A DNA stretch of 64,000 nucleotides from Geobacteraceae bacterium (GTDB lineage Bacteria; Desulfobacterota; Desulfuromonadia; Geobacterales; Pseudopelobacteraceae): the NCBI GenBank assembly GCA_025355965.1, contig JANXYR010000079.1, positions 1 to 64,000 of the forward strand, written 5' to 3'. Under the pieces are notes generated by a model. The model did no database searches. It saw nothing but the letters and a program-made list of their open reading frames with translations, and was not told the DNA's origin. Positions 52,883 through 61,705 of the stretch are shown in pieces; the first letter of the stretch is position 1; every line of letters begins with the position of its first letter. Position numbers and translations under genes: made by a program.

Positions 52883-53485
52883 ATGTTCAATAATATTACC
52901 TGCCTCCGAACAAGGATTGAGAGTTTATTCATAACGTTCGTATTATTCTGCTATTTGGCCGGTTTTGCCCATGCCAAGCCGTCAGTTTTCATCAGGCACA
53001 CTTTTTACTCTATTTCGGGTCTTACCCCACATGACCTAAGGACACAAATGGATAAAAACGGCCCTGGAGCCAAGAGTAATATCGAGGGAGATGCTCGCAC
53101 GAAGTGGGCAGTAAACTGTAGATTTGGATTAAGACAGGATACTGGAGGATGTCGCATTCATAATGTCACCACTTCCGTTAAAGTTACGTTCATCATGCCC
53201 CGATGGAAAAACGCCGACAAAGGGAGCCCGGAACTGAGGGAACATTGGCAGAACTATATGAAGGCTCTCCAGAATCATGAAAACGGACATAGTGACATTG
53301 GGATAAAAGCTGCGCAGGAAATCGAATCCGTACTTACCGGTCTTAGCCCGATGCGTAGTTGCAGCGAGATGGATCGCAAAGCTAATTCAACAGCTAGTGA
53401 CATATTGAATTCGTATAAAAAAAAGGAAATGTATTACGATATTTATACGTTACATGGCAAGACTCAAGGTGCATCTTTCCATTGA
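52883..53485 (+). CDS. DUF922-family exported protein (putative zinc-dependent protease)
   Basis: A 200-residue protein with a signal peptide (about 1-31) and the DUF922 core: W-x-x-x-W... then YMKALQNHENGHSDIGIKAA, an HExxH-like His-Glu-x-x-His zinc site. The family is described as secreted Zn-dependent proteases. The cassette starts at the GTTACAT core, 18 bases before the ATG. Nothing recognisable is left of an attC at its 3' end; the array probably ends here or its last site has decayed. Confidence 0.75.
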   Translation: MFNNITCLRTRIESLFITFVLFCYLAGFAHAKPSVFIRHTFYSISGLTPHDLRTQMDKNGPGAKSNIEGDARTKWAVNCRFGLRQDTGGCRIHNVTTSVKVTFIMPRWKNADKGSPELREHWQNYMKALQNHENGHSDIGIKAAQEIESVLTGLSPMRSCSEMDRKANSTASDILNSYKKKEMYYDIYTLHGKTQGASFH

Positions 53486-53604
53486 ATCTAGATTTGACAA
53501 TCGAAAGCTTCTTACATTCGCAATGCCGAATAAAAAACAAGTGGAGCATGGAAGGGTCAAATCTCCGAATATCAAAAAACAGGAAGATGCGCGGCTATGA
53601 CGAC

Positions 53605-53638
53605 GGAGAGACCGGGACAGTTTATTACCGGTCTCTCC
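53605..53638 (-). terminator. Perfect hairpin after the DMT-type permease gene
   Basis: GGAGAGACCGG and CCGGTCTCTCC form an 11-base perfect stem with a 12-base loop, 6 bases after the stop of the minus-strand gene. No clear T-run follows, so termination may be weak or the hairpin may protect the mRNA end. Confidence 0.5.
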
Positions 53639-53643
53639 AGACT

Positions 53644-54090
53644 TCAGCTCGCAACGCGGCGAAAGACCAGCCAGCCGCCGGCCATCAGGAGGGCGACACC
53701 AATCATGCGGCTTGAATCAAGCGGGATCTGGCGACCACCGAACAGGCCGAAGTGGTCCATCAGCACACCGGCGGCAAGCTGCCCCGCAATGATGGCAGCC
53801 ATGGCGGCGGCGGTGCCGATCCGCGGCACCACGAAAATCGTCATGGTTACGAAGAAAGCTCCCAATAAGCCGCCGGTCAACTCCCACCACGTCGCTCCGG
53901 CAACTCCCCGCATACTTCCACGTCCGACCAGCAGCACCATCATGAACAGCGCAACCGTACCCACGGCAAACGAGATGCATGAACTCTCCAATACGCCGAC
54001 GATCCGGGCCAGACGGACATTAATGGAAGGTTGAACGGCCACGACAACGCCTCCGCAGAGCATCAGCAGATAGAGGATATAATTATTCAC
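53644..54090 (-). CDS. DMT-family (DUF606/YdcZ-type) membrane protein
   Basis: A 148-residue membrane protein with four to five transmembrane segments and the DUF606 pattern (GVVVAVQPSINVRLAR..., ESSCISFAVGTVAL, GVLMDHFGLFGG). It is half the length of standard EamA transporters and is thought to dimerise. Substrate unknown. It marks the return to non-cassette DNA and is transcribed away from mqnE. Confidence 0.85.
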   Translation of the reverse strand: MNNYILYLLMLCGGVVVAVQPSINVRLARIVGVLESSCISFAVGTVALFMMVLLVGRGSMRGVAGATWWELTGGLLGAFFVTMTIFVVPRIGTAAAMAAIIAGQLAAGVLMDHFGLFGGRQIPLDSSRMIGVALLMAGGWLVFRRVAS

Positions 54091-54268
54091 CGGGAATCTC
54101 CTTTGGACTGTTACTCAAATCAACGGCACTATACCTGCCACGATTCAAAATGTCACAGGGAGAAATGCTCGCGGAAGGAGGAGCTGCTGAGGTAAAGAGA
54201 GGGGATGCATGTTGAAAGATTAAGCTTTCCGCTTGCACTCACGGCCTGTTTTTCGTAGACTCCCGCTT

Positions 54269-55348
54269 ATGACAACCTTCGAAACCATTTCCGCAAAAAT
54301 CCGTGCCGCTCAGCGTATCACCTCTGATGAGGCGCTGTTTCTGTTCAGATCCAACGACCTGCTGGGGATCGGCGAACTGGCCGCGCTGGCCAACGAACGC
54401 AAAAACGGTACCAACGTTTATTTTAACGTCAACCGCCACATAAATCCGACCAACGTCTGTGTTAATCGCTGTGCATTCTGTGCCTTTTCTCGCACCGCCG
54501 GCGAAGATGGCGCCTATACCCTGGCACTGGACGAAATCTGCCGCCGGGCTCTTGAAGCGGAGAAAGAAGGGGCCACCGAGGTGCATATTGTAGGCGGCCT
54601 GCACCCGGATCTGGCCTTCGAGTACTATGAAGAAGCCCTGCGGGCCATTCGCCACTCAGCACCAAAACTGCACATCAAAGCTTTTACCGCCGTAGAGATC
54701 GAATATTTTTCCCGCATTTCCGGCCTGACAATTGAACAGGTGTTTGATCGTCTTATGGGCGCCGGGCTCGGCTCCATGCCGGGTGGAGGCGCCGAAATTC
54801 TTGTTGAAGAGGTCCGGGAGAAAATCTGCCCAGAAAAAATTTCGGGGGCACGCTGGTTGGAGATCATCCGCCTGGCACATCTGGCTGGGCTAAAGACCAA
54901 CGCCACCATGCTCTACGGCCACGTTGAGACTGTTGACGACCGTGTGTCACATATGGAAATGCTACGGGTTCTGCAGGACGAGACAAACGGGTTTCAGGCC
55001 TTTATCCCGCTGGCATTTCAGGCTGAAAACTCAGACCTGAAACTGGATATCAAGGGGACTTCAGGCCTGGATGACTTAAAGACATTGGCAATCGCACGTA
55101 TTTTTCTGGATAATTTCGACCACATTAAAGCCTACTGGATCATGCTGGGTGAGAAGATCGCCCAGGTTTCGCTTGCCTTCGGGGTCAACGATCTCGACGG
55201 CACCGTGGTGGAAGAGAAGATTGGCCACGACGCCGGGGCCCAAACTCCGCAAGCACTTACAAAGGACGGCATCATCCGCCTGATCAGAAAAGCCGGTAAA
55301 GTCCCAGTGGAGCGGGACACCCTGTATCACCCCATTCGTAGTTACTGA
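54269..55348 (+). CDS. mqnE: Aminofutalosine synthase (radical SAM)
   Basis: A 359-residue radical SAM enzyme of the futalosine menaquinone pathway. The [4Fe-4S] ligands are in NVCVNRCAFCAF (Cys-x3-Cys-x2-Cys), followed by TEVHIVGGLHPDL, and the substrate region GAGLGSMPGGGAEIL. It joins 3-((1-carboxyvinyl)oxy)benzoate to SAM's adenosyl part. Menaquinone is the electron carrier expected in Geobacter respiration. The ATG at 54,269 lacks a good ribosome site, and an in-frame TTG at 54,233 is an alternative. The stop overlaps the following gene's start. Confidence 0.92.
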   Translation: MTTFETISAKIRAAQRITSDEALFLFRSNDLLGIGELAALANERKNGTNVYFNVNRHINPTNVCVNRCAFCAFSRTAGEDGAYTLALDEICRRALEAEKEGATEVHIVGGLHPDLAFEYYEEALRAIRHSAPKLHIKAFTAVEIEYFSRISGLTIEQVFDRLMGAGLGSMPGGGAEILVEEVREKICPEKISGARWLEIIRLAHLAGLKTNATMLYGHVETVDDRVSHMEMLRVLQDETNGFQAFIPLAFQAENSDLKLDIKGTSGLDDLKTLAIARIFLDNFDHIKAYWIMLGEKIAQVSLAFGVNDLDGTVVEEKIGHDAGAQTPQALTKDGIIRLIRKAGKVPVERDTLYHPIRSY

Positions 55349-56418
55349 TGTCGGTGACTACCGGCGCCTTGACAAAAGTTGAATCTGACGCTCTGGATAA
55401 TTTGCTTGCTTCCGTCGACAAAAGCTGCTTTCAGAGTGCACTCCGCCGTCTACATACTCAATTCAATATCTATGCTAATACCTCTCCTGTACCGCTTCCC
55501 GCTCCGGGCCTGTTAATCACTACGGAAATCCGTGCCCAATGTGAGCTTTACCTGCCGATTGCCGATATAGCCGCAGTTTTCAATCATCTCTATTCTGCCT
55601 CACTAACTTATCCACCAATCTTTTCCAGCACACCGTTCCACAATGCCTTGAGCTGGGCTGACTGTTTCGCCGCCCTGCTAACGCAGTTCCAGTTCAGTGC
55701 CAATCCGGCGCGGCTTCTTGAATCATTGCTAGCGGACAGAGTTTTGCTGAGACGCTTTCTGTTTGCCTCGTTCCTACCTGATCGCTTCTATGGTGGCATC
55801 GGGCGCTATCCTGGACAGCAGCAATTTATCAGGGAGTTGCTAACAACCCGAAAAACTGCAACTCTGCGCTGCCTCGACGCCGCCTGCGGCACCGGTGAAG
55901 ACAGCTACGCTCTGGCCATACTGCTGTCAGAGAGAGGGTTGCCACCAAAACATGTCCGGATCGATGGCTGGACATTGGAACCTTTGGAGGTCTGGTCTGC
56001 GACTCATCGTCGTTTCCCGCATGACCAACCACGCGAAGAGTTGCTTAGGGAAGCAACTTCGTCTCTACTTCAGCAAGGATTCGGGGGACGTATTAGTTTC
56101 CGCTGCGTTGATTTGACTAAAAGCCGCCTCTACCCACATTTGCCAAAGGCGGAGACAGCTGGAGTTGGCCTTTTTGATCTTATTCTCTGCAACGGACTTC
56201 TGGGTGGACCGATCATTTACGAAAACAATCAATTAAGCCAGACTGTGAGCCTATTGGCACAGCGGCTGGCTCCAGGCGGAATTCTACTGGCTGCAGACAA
56301 TTTTCACGGAGGGTGGAAACAGCAATGCCCGCAGGCAAAGCTACGGGCATTGTTTGAAACACATGGATTACAGTATATTGATACCGGTGAAGGTCTCGGT
56401 GGTCTAAAACCTGATTAA
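55348..56418 (+). CDS. CheR-like SAM-dependent methyltransferase, function unknown
   Basis: A 356-residue protein. An N-terminal helical region (about 1-165) is followed by a Rossmann SAM-binding domain with RCLDAACGTGEDSYALAIL (motif I) and FDLILCNGLLGG, and a short C-terminal beta part. Layout and motifs recall CheR, but no chemotaxis genes are adjacent and a glutamate-methylation target is unlikely. It overlaps mqnE by one base, so a role linked to quinone synthesis is possible. It converges on fabH with a 15-base overlap of reading frames. Confidence 0.72.
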   Translation: MSVTTGALTKVESDALDNLLASVDKSCFQSALRRLHTQFNIYANTSPVPLPAPGLLITTEIRAQCELYLPIADIAAVFNHLYSASLTYPPIFSSTPFHNALSWADCFAALLTQFQFSANPARLLESLLADRVLLRRFLFASFLPDRFYGGIGRYPGQQQFIRELLTTRKTATLRCLDAACGTGEDSYALAILLSERGLPPKHVRIDGWTLEPLEVWSATHRRFPHDQPREELLREATSSLLQQGFGGRISFRCVDLTKSRLYPHLPKAETAGVGLFDLILCNGLLGGPIIYENNQLSQTVSLLAQRLAPGGILLAADNFHGGWKQQCPQAKLRALFETHGLQYIDTGEGLGGLKPD

Positions 56419-57387
56419 CAGCCCGCCCCAAGTCAAGCCGCCACCAAAACCCATAGCCAGGACCAGATGACCAGGCTTGATTGTGCCGTTACGCAGATTT
56501 TCATCCAGAACCAACGCCACCGAAGCGGCCGAGGTATTGCCACACCGATCAAGATTGAGCAGGAAGCGTTCCTTAGGGAAACCACTTTTTTTGGAGATGA
56601 AGTCGATCATGCGCACGTTGGCTTGATGTGGAATTATGTAATCAAGATCAGTCGCGATGATTCCGGCTTTCGCGCAGAGGGTGTTGATAATATCCGGAAT
56701 AACATCGGTTGCAAATATGTAGACCTGCTTACCCGCCATCTGGAAATAGACTTCACGGGCCTCTATCGAGTCGGGCGTAACCGGCTTGCGCGAGCCGGAA
56801 GATGGCACCTGAATCAGTGGCCACCCCTTGCCGTCACTGCGCATGTAGGTGTGTTGAACCCCCGTTGTGGCGTCACCGCCGCTGCTCAGGATGGCGGCAC
56901 CGGCCCCGTCGCCAAATAGAGGACAGCTGTTCTTGTCGTTGAAGTCAAGAATTTTGGAATAGGTGTCAGCACCAATGGCCATGACAGTTTTGTATTTACC
57001 GCACTTGATAAAGTTGTCGGCAATTTCCAGGGCATAAACAAAACTGGAGCATACAGCGTTGACATCAAATGCAAAGGCGTTCTTGGCGCCAATATTCTCC
57101 TGTACAATGCAGCCGGTTGAAGGGAGGCTCATATCAGGTGTTGAAGTACCGACGATGATGCAGTCGATTTCTGACGCATCAATACCGGCAGCTTCCAGTG
57201 CTTTTTTTGCGGCAACAGTGGCCAGATCAGAGGTCGCCTGATCAGCATTAACAAAGCGCCGCTCGCGAATTCCGGTGCGGCTATAAATCCACTCGTCCGC
57301 ATTTTCGACCAGATAATCAAAATGACTGTTTGGTATCACCCGATCCGGCAGACATGAACCGCTTCCGATGATTTTTGAAATGATCAT
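56404..57387 (-). CDS. fabH: 3-oxoacyl-ACP synthase III
   Basis: A 327-residue ketosynthase III: Cys 113 in NAVCSSFVYA, His 254 in IPHQANVRM, and Asn 284 in DRCGNTSAASV, which form the catalytic triad. It condenses acetyl-CoA with malonyl-ACP to start fatty-acid synthesis. The ATG at 57,387 follows GGGGAA. It is not next to other fab genes (plsX, fabD), so it may be an extra copy serving a special primer. Confidence 0.93.
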   Translation of the reverse strand: MIISKIIGSGSCLPDRVIPNSHFDYLVENADEWIYSRTGIRERRFVNADQATSDLATVAAKKALEAAGIDASEIDCIIVGTSTPDMSLPSTGCIVQENIGAKNAFAFDVNAVCSSFVYALEIADNFIKCGKYKTVMAIGADTYSKILDFNDKNSCPLFGDGAGAAILSSGGDATTGVQHTYMRSDGKGWPLIQVPSSGSRKPVTPDSIEAREVYFQMAGKQVYIFATDVIPDIINTLCAKAGIIATDLDYIIPHQANVRMIDFISKKSGFPKERFLLNLDRCGNTSAASVALVLDENLRNGTIKPGHLVLAMGFGGGLTWGGLLIRF

Positions 57388-57497
57388 TGTTTCCCCGATT
57401 CCACTCACACTGGCGAGCGAATTTCATTTTAAATAAATACTTTTCACTTATCTCACAAAATAACACCGTTTGTCAAGATCGGCACTCAAGGCATAAG

Positions 57498-57821
57498 TTA
57501 CGGTATTTCTTTGATTCTGAGTATATCGACTATTGAAAACGTCCACACCAGAAAAAAAGCCGCGAGAACAATTTTACCAAAGCCGGTTGCTCCATCAAGT
57601 GATTTCATCACATCAGATGGCGTTATGCTTATCGCACCACCGGCAATCTGAGCCGCGATCACCGGTGAAAGCCCCCGAAGCAGAACAAACAAAGCCATTA
57701 TCAGCACTATATTGACAAGTACAATAATGATCCCACCGACCATTTTACGACCGAGATAGAGTTGCCCGAGTCCCGGCAGTACCAAGGCCGAAAGCAGCAG
57801 GGCCGTCAACTTTTTATTCAT
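57498..57821 (-). CDS. Small membrane protein, function unknown
   Basis: A 107-residue protein with a hydrophobic N-terminus (LTALLLSALVLPGLGQLYLGRK, containing the PGLGQLYLG-type turn of TM2-like membrane proteins) and a second membrane part near the end. It lies between fabH and yggT and is transcribed leftward on its own. Confidence 0.6.
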   Translation of the reverse strand: MNKKLTALLLSALVLPGLGQLYLGRKMVGGIIIVLVNIVLIMALFVLLRGLSPVIAAQIAGGAISITPSDVMKSLDGATGFGKIVLAAFFLVWTFSIVDILRIKEIP

Positions 57822-57979
57822 AATCTGTCTCCCATGTCCCCGGAACTCAATAATTTCATCAGACTTTCAAGCACTGGATTATTTTTGGGCACCCCAGTGA
57901 CAGCCGTTTCTGTTTTGACTTTGCCTTAGCATTAAGGCATAGTGAAGACGATTTTAACCTGCATTTCAGGAGCAGACCG

Positions 57980-58306
57980 ATGGTTCTATTTGCAAACATA
58001 CTGCTGGCTCTAGCCAAACTGGTTGAACTAACCAGCGGACTTCTAACTATTTACAAATACATACTACTGGCCAGCGTTGTAGTTTCATGGGTTAACGCAG
58101 ACCCCTACAATCCGCTTGTTAACTTTATCTATCGCGTCACAGATCCGATACTGCGCCGTATCCGGCGGCATATGCCAGACACCGGAATGCTGGACCTATC
58201 ACCACTGGTCGCTTTTGCCGCAATATATGTCCTGCAGATTATTGTTTTGGATACGGCCTACCATTATCTGATAAGTACCAGTATGTCGCTAAAAATGGGG
58301 CAATGA
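57980..58306 (+). CDS. YggT-family membrane protein
   Basis: A 108-residue integral membrane protein with the YggT pattern VVVSWVNADPYNPLVNFIYRVTDPILRRIR and two transmembrane segments. The family is linked to cell division, cation homeostasis or osmotic shock, and its mechanism is unsettled. AGGAGC precedes the ATG. It ends about 70 bases before a bidirectional terminator shared with csp. Confidence 0.85.
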   Translation: MVLFANILLALAKLVELTSGLLTIYKYILLASVVVSWVNADPYNPLVNFIYRVTDPILRRIRRHMPDTGMLDLSPLVAFAAIYVLQIIVLDTAYHYLISTSMSLKMGQ

Positions 58307-58374
58307 TGCTCTAATCTATTTTTTCAGCAAACAGGGTTCATTTTACATCTTCTGTTTTTCGCATAAAATAAACC

Positions 58375-58406
58375 AAAAAAAAACCCCGGAGAGTATCCGG
58401 GGTTTT
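58375..58406. terminator. Rho-independent terminator of csp (and possibly yggT)
   Basis: CCCCGGA (58,384-58,390), loop GAGTA, TCCGGGG (58,396-58,402). The A-run 58,375-58,383 gives nine T's on the minus strand, a strong terminator for csp, and four T's follow on the plus strand. Confidence 0.88.
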
Positions 58407-58428
58407 CGGTTTTGAATTGAAGTTGGCC

Positions 58429-58629
58429 TTAAATTCTTGTTACGTTCGCGGCCTGAAGCCCTTTCGGACCCTTTGTTACTCCAAAAGTTACTCTATCGCC
58501 TTCTGCAAGGGATTTGAAACCTTCGCCTGCGATTGCGGAGAAATGGCAAAATACATCCTCGCCACCTTCCTGCTCAAGAAATCCAAAACCCTTGCTGTCG
58601 TTAAACCATTTTACTGTTCCGTTTACCAT
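58429..58629 (-). CDS. csp: Cold-shock protein
   Basis: A 66-residue single OB-fold nucleic-acid-binding protein: [20 protein letters not shown] with RNP1 KGFGFL and RNP2 VFCHF (Cys where Val is usual), then [21 protein letters not shown]. It destabilises RNA secondary structure. AGGAG stands 10 bases before the ATG, and the long 5' leader (over 90 bases to the next gene) could carry regulatory structure as in other csp mRNAs. Confidence 0.95.
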   Translation of the reverse strand: MVNGTVKWFNDSKGFGFLEQEGGEDVFCHFSAIAGEGFKSLAEGDRVTFGVTKGPKGLQAANVTRI

Positions 58630-58728
58630 GTGCTTACTTCTCCTGATTCTTCTTAATGATTTTATCCGGAAATATCCGAACTTTTTATACCCTATCAGTA
58701 TCGCGTAAACGATGTCAAGCAAATTAAA

Positions 58729-59652
58729 TCATGATTTGAATTTATTTTGAATAATTTCCCGGGCCTGTGCCAACTGGTCTCCATTACCCTCGATCCAGTT
58801 TACAACTATACCATTTTGCTCCATACGACGAAACCAGTTCCCCTGACGTTTTGCAAAATTATGGATTGCACTGTTCAATCTCTGAAACAGGTCGTTTTTA
58901 TTAATGTCGCCACGGAGATATGCACCTACGTATCGATACTCAAGCCCGTAATAATCGAGACGCTCCCACGCTATGCCACTGACATGCAGACGCTGCACCT
59001 CTTCTATCATGCCATTATCGAGGCGTTCCCTCAGTCGAGCGGTTATACGTTTGCGCAACTCTTCACGCTCCCAGCGGATGCCGATAACAGAACTATTCAG
59101 GTGTGGGAGCGGCTCATAGCCCAATGGGTTTTCGACCTCTCCATGTGCAATTTCAATCGCCCTGACAGTACGCTCCCGGTCCAATATGTCCGTACTATTA
59201 TGTTGGTCCGGCTTCAGGCGCCACAACTCATCCACCAGTTCGCCATCTGTTTTTAACGCCAGCTCACCTCGCAGAGCTCCGTTATATGGTACTTCAACCA
59301 TGCGATAACCTCGCAGAGCGGCGTCCAGATACATACCGCTACCGCCGCAAAGAATAGGAACAGCCCTCCGTTCATTAATTTCTGCAAAGGCCTTCAGAAA
59401 CCTGCGCTGAAAGTCGAATACACTAAATTCATTCCCGGCATTCAGGATATCGATCAGGTGGTACGGAACCTGTCCATATTCATGGAGATCCTTGCCGCTG
59501 CCAATGTCCATGCCCCGAAATACCTGGCGCGAGTCGGCAGAAATGATCTCTCCGCCAAACTCCTCCGCCAGAGCAACAGCAAGGCGTGTCTTACCGGAAG
59601 CGGTCGGTCCGATAACCGCTATGAGATCTAGATCGGCAGATGGCTCAGTCAT
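58729..59652 (-). CDS. miaA: tRNA dimethylallyltransferase
   Basis: A 307-residue enzyme that adds a dimethylallyl group to A37 of tRNAs reading UNN codons: P-loop IGPTASGKT at residues 14-22, the ADSRQVFRGMDIGSGKD segment, and the GYRMVEVPYNG loop. It overlaps uvrC by 8 bases, giving a two-gene operon uvrC-miaA. Confidence 0.95.
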   Translation of the reverse strand: MTEPSADLDLIAVIGPTASGKTRLAVALAEEFGGEIISADSRQVFRGMDIGSGKDLHEYGQVPYHLIDILNAGNEFSVFDFQRRFLKAFAEINERRAVPILCGGSGMYLDAALRGYRMVEVPYNGALRGELALKTDGELVDELWRLKPDQHNSTDILDRERTVRAIEIAHGEVENPLGYEPLPHLNSSVIGIRWEREELRKRITARLRERLDNGMIEEVQRLHVSGIAWERLDYYGLEYRYVGAYLRGDINKNDLFQRLNSAIHNFAKRQGNWFRRMEQNGIVVNWIEGNGDQLAQAREIIQNKFKS

Positions 59653-61477
59653 CGTGCAGTCCCCTCTGGATAGCCTCAGCTATTGTTCGATTCATCCCCG
59701 GAATAGATATAATGTCCTCCACAGTTGCCTCCTTGATACGTTGCAGGCTACCAAAATGCTTCAGCAGCGCAATGCGCCGTTTGGGACCGACCCCTGGAAT
59801 TTTTTCTATCCCCGAGACAAGCCCTTCTTTTCCACGCAATTTGCGGTGATACCCAATGGCAAACCGGTGCGCCTCATCACGGATGGCCGCCAACAGGAGT
59901 AACGGCTTTGAGTTTTGCCGCAACACCACCGGATTTTTCCTGCCGGGGATAAACACCCGTTCATCACTTTTCCTGACGGCGGACGCCGATGCATCATGCA
60001 ACACACGACTCTTTGCCAGCGACACGAGATCAAAGCTTCCCGTCAAGTCAAGCTCGGTAAGTATCTCCTGTACGGCATTCAACTGCCCGATCCCGCCATC
60101 AACTACAACAAGATCTGGCATAGCTCCCTTTTCTCTGTTATCAACGCGAAATCTCCGGAGAAATACTTCTCGCAGCATGGCAAAATCATCCTGACCGCTA
60201 ACGGTTTGAATGCGATAGTGGCGATAGTTATTATGGTCCGCCTTTCCAGAGGTGAACACGACGCAGCTCCCCACCGAAAAACGGCCCTGAATGGTGGAAA
60301 TGTCATAGCACTCGATCCGCTTGGGAATCCGGGCCAACTGCAGCCTTTTGGAGAGTTCAACCAGCACAGCTTCTGCTGTTGCCTCTTTTTTATCCCGTTC
60401 CCGGTAAGCAGACATGGCATTCTTACCCGCCATAGCTACCAGTTCCCGCTTTGTTCCCCGTTGCGGGATGAGAAGCGACACCTTATTACCCTTCAACTCC
60501 CCGAACAGTTCGGCAAGCACAACGCGGTCATCAATATCCAGTGGCAGCAGAATCTCTTCCGGAATAAAAACTGCTCCTGAGTAATACTGCTGTAGAAAGG
60601 CGGAAATAGCTGTCTCGTCGGCCAGCTCCCAAGAAATATTGAACAAGCGGCTCCCGGAAAGAATCCCGGCGCGAATAAACAACAGAGCAAGCTCAATCCG
60701 GCTACCGTCACGATAAAAACCGACAACGTCGCTGTCTCCGCCACTTAGCACTACTTTCTGCTTTTCGACCGTCACTTCAATGGAGCGGAGCAGGTTTCGC
60801 CAGCGTGCGGCCTCTTCATATAGCATGCACTCTGAAGCATCGACCATGCGGCGCTTGAACTCAGCGACAAGCTGTCTACCTTTACCCTCCAGAAAAAGCG
60901 TCGCACCGTCAACAAGAATAGCGTACGCCTCTCGCGTTATCAGGCCATGACAGGGGGCACTGCACTGACCAATCTGATGGTACAGACAGGGACGCTTGCG
61001 AGACATACATGTGCCAAGCGGATAGTGCCGCAGCGGAAACATCCGGATCATCTGCCGCAAGACCTCCCGTGCTGCAGAACCAGAGGAATACGGGCCAAAA
61101 TAGAGTGCACCATCGCGAGGACGCTTACGCACAATTGTAAAGCGTGCAAAAGTTTCATGCGGGTCAAGCCGCAACGAAAAATATGTCTTGTCATCCTTAA
61201 GGTTCAGATTATAGCGGGGATGGTGCTGCTTGATGAGTGTATTCTCAAGCAGCAGAGCCTCTTTCTCGGTATCAGTCAGTACAACTTCGATATCAACAAC
61301 TTTGGCCATTAAGAACTTGACATGATAGCGAGAATCGCCCGACTGATTAAAGTACGAACGCACCCGCTGACGAAGACTGCGAGCCTTACCGATATATATA
61401 ATTTCACCGGCGGCATCGCGCATCAGGTATACGCCCGGCGAGGCCGGAAACTGCTGTATCTTTTCTTCAAGGCTCAT
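59645..61477 (-). CDS. uvrC: Excinuclease ABC subunit C
   Basis: A 610-residue protein of nucleotide-excision repair: GIY-YIG N-terminal nuclease (SPGVYLMRDAAGEIIYIGKARS), UVR domain around 200-235, RNase-H-like C-terminal nuclease (CYDISTIQGRFSVGSCVVF, VVDGGIGQLNAV), and a tandem helix-hairpin-helix end. It makes both incisions at UvrB-marked damage. I use ATG 61,477, giving the family start MSLEEKIQQFPASPG; an ATG 24 bases upstream adds non-family residues. Confidence 0.95.
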   Translation of the reverse strand: MSLEEKIQQFPASPGVYLMRDAAGEIIYIGKARSLRQRVRSYFNQSGDSRYHVKFLMAKVVDIEVVLTDTEKEALLLENTLIKQHHPRYNLNLKDDKTYFSLRLDPHETFARFTIVRKRPRDGALYFGPYSSGSAAREVLRQMIRMFPLRHYPLGTCMSRKRPCLYHQIGQCSAPCHGLITREAYAILVDGATLFLEGKGRQLVAEFKRRMVDASECMLYEEAARWRNLLRSIEVTVEKQKVVLSGGDSDVVGFYRDGSRIELALLFIRAGILSGSRLFNISWELADETAISAFLQQYYSGAVFIPEEILLPLDIDDRVVLAELFGELKGNKVSLLIPQRGTKRELVAMAGKNAMSAYRERDKKEATAEAVLVELSKRLQLARIPKRIECYDISTIQGRFSVGSCVVFTSGKADHNNYRHYRIQTVSGQDDFAMLREVFLRRFRVDNREKGAMPDLVVVDGGIGQLNAVQEILTELDLTGSFDLVSLAKSRVLHDASASAVRKSDERVFIPGRKNPVVLRQNSKPLLLLAAIRDEAHRFAIGYHRKLRGKEGLVSGIEKIPGVGPKRRIALLKHFGSLQRIKEATVEDIISIPGMNRTIAEAIQRGLHDD

Positions 61478-61532
61478 AATTGTAATCCTACCTGTTTGCA
61501 TCTCGAATGGGAAGTACCTTCATTGGCCGAAA

Positions 61533-61574
61533 ATCTGCCTTATTATGCAGCAGATGCTAATTATTAAGGCAGAT
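61533..61574 (+). promoter_or_regulatory. Inverted repeat upstream of the amt promoter (possible NtrC-type enhancer site)
   Basis: ATCTGCCTTA (61,533-61,542) and TAAGGCAGAT (61,565-61,574) are a perfect 10-base inverted repeat about 65-105 bases upstream of a sigma-54 promoter, the place where activators such as NtrC bind. It is not the standard NtrC consensus. Confidence 0.4.
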
Positions 61575-61636
61575 GATGCGGGTTATAAATCGTCATAGTG
61601 TCTTGTATAATCAATAGTTTAACAAGATAGCGCGAT

Positions 61637-61652
61637 TGGCCGCTTTCTTGCT
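61637..61652 (+). promoter_or_regulatory. Sigma-54 promoter of amt
   Basis: TGGCCGCTTTCTTGCT carries the -24 GG and -12 GC with exact 10-base spacing and a TTGCT core, 54 bases before the amt ATG. Ammonium transporter genes are often under NtrC/sigma-54 control, so nitrogen-limited expression is expected. Confidence 0.75.
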
Positions 61653-61705
61653 TTAGAACAGGTTCGCCCAACGATGGGCAACAGACACCAACGGGGGTAA
61701 TCTGT

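Noticed and set aside
53490-53564. Inverted repeat AGATTTGAC ... GTCAAATCT considered as a last attC
   Set aside because: Arms are right but there is no RYYYAAC or GTTRRRY at the ends, so I do not call it attC.
53482-53715. 77-codon open frame after the DUF922 gene
   Set aside because: It runs through an inverted repeat and into the opposite-strand permease gene; no ribosome site or recognisable protein features.
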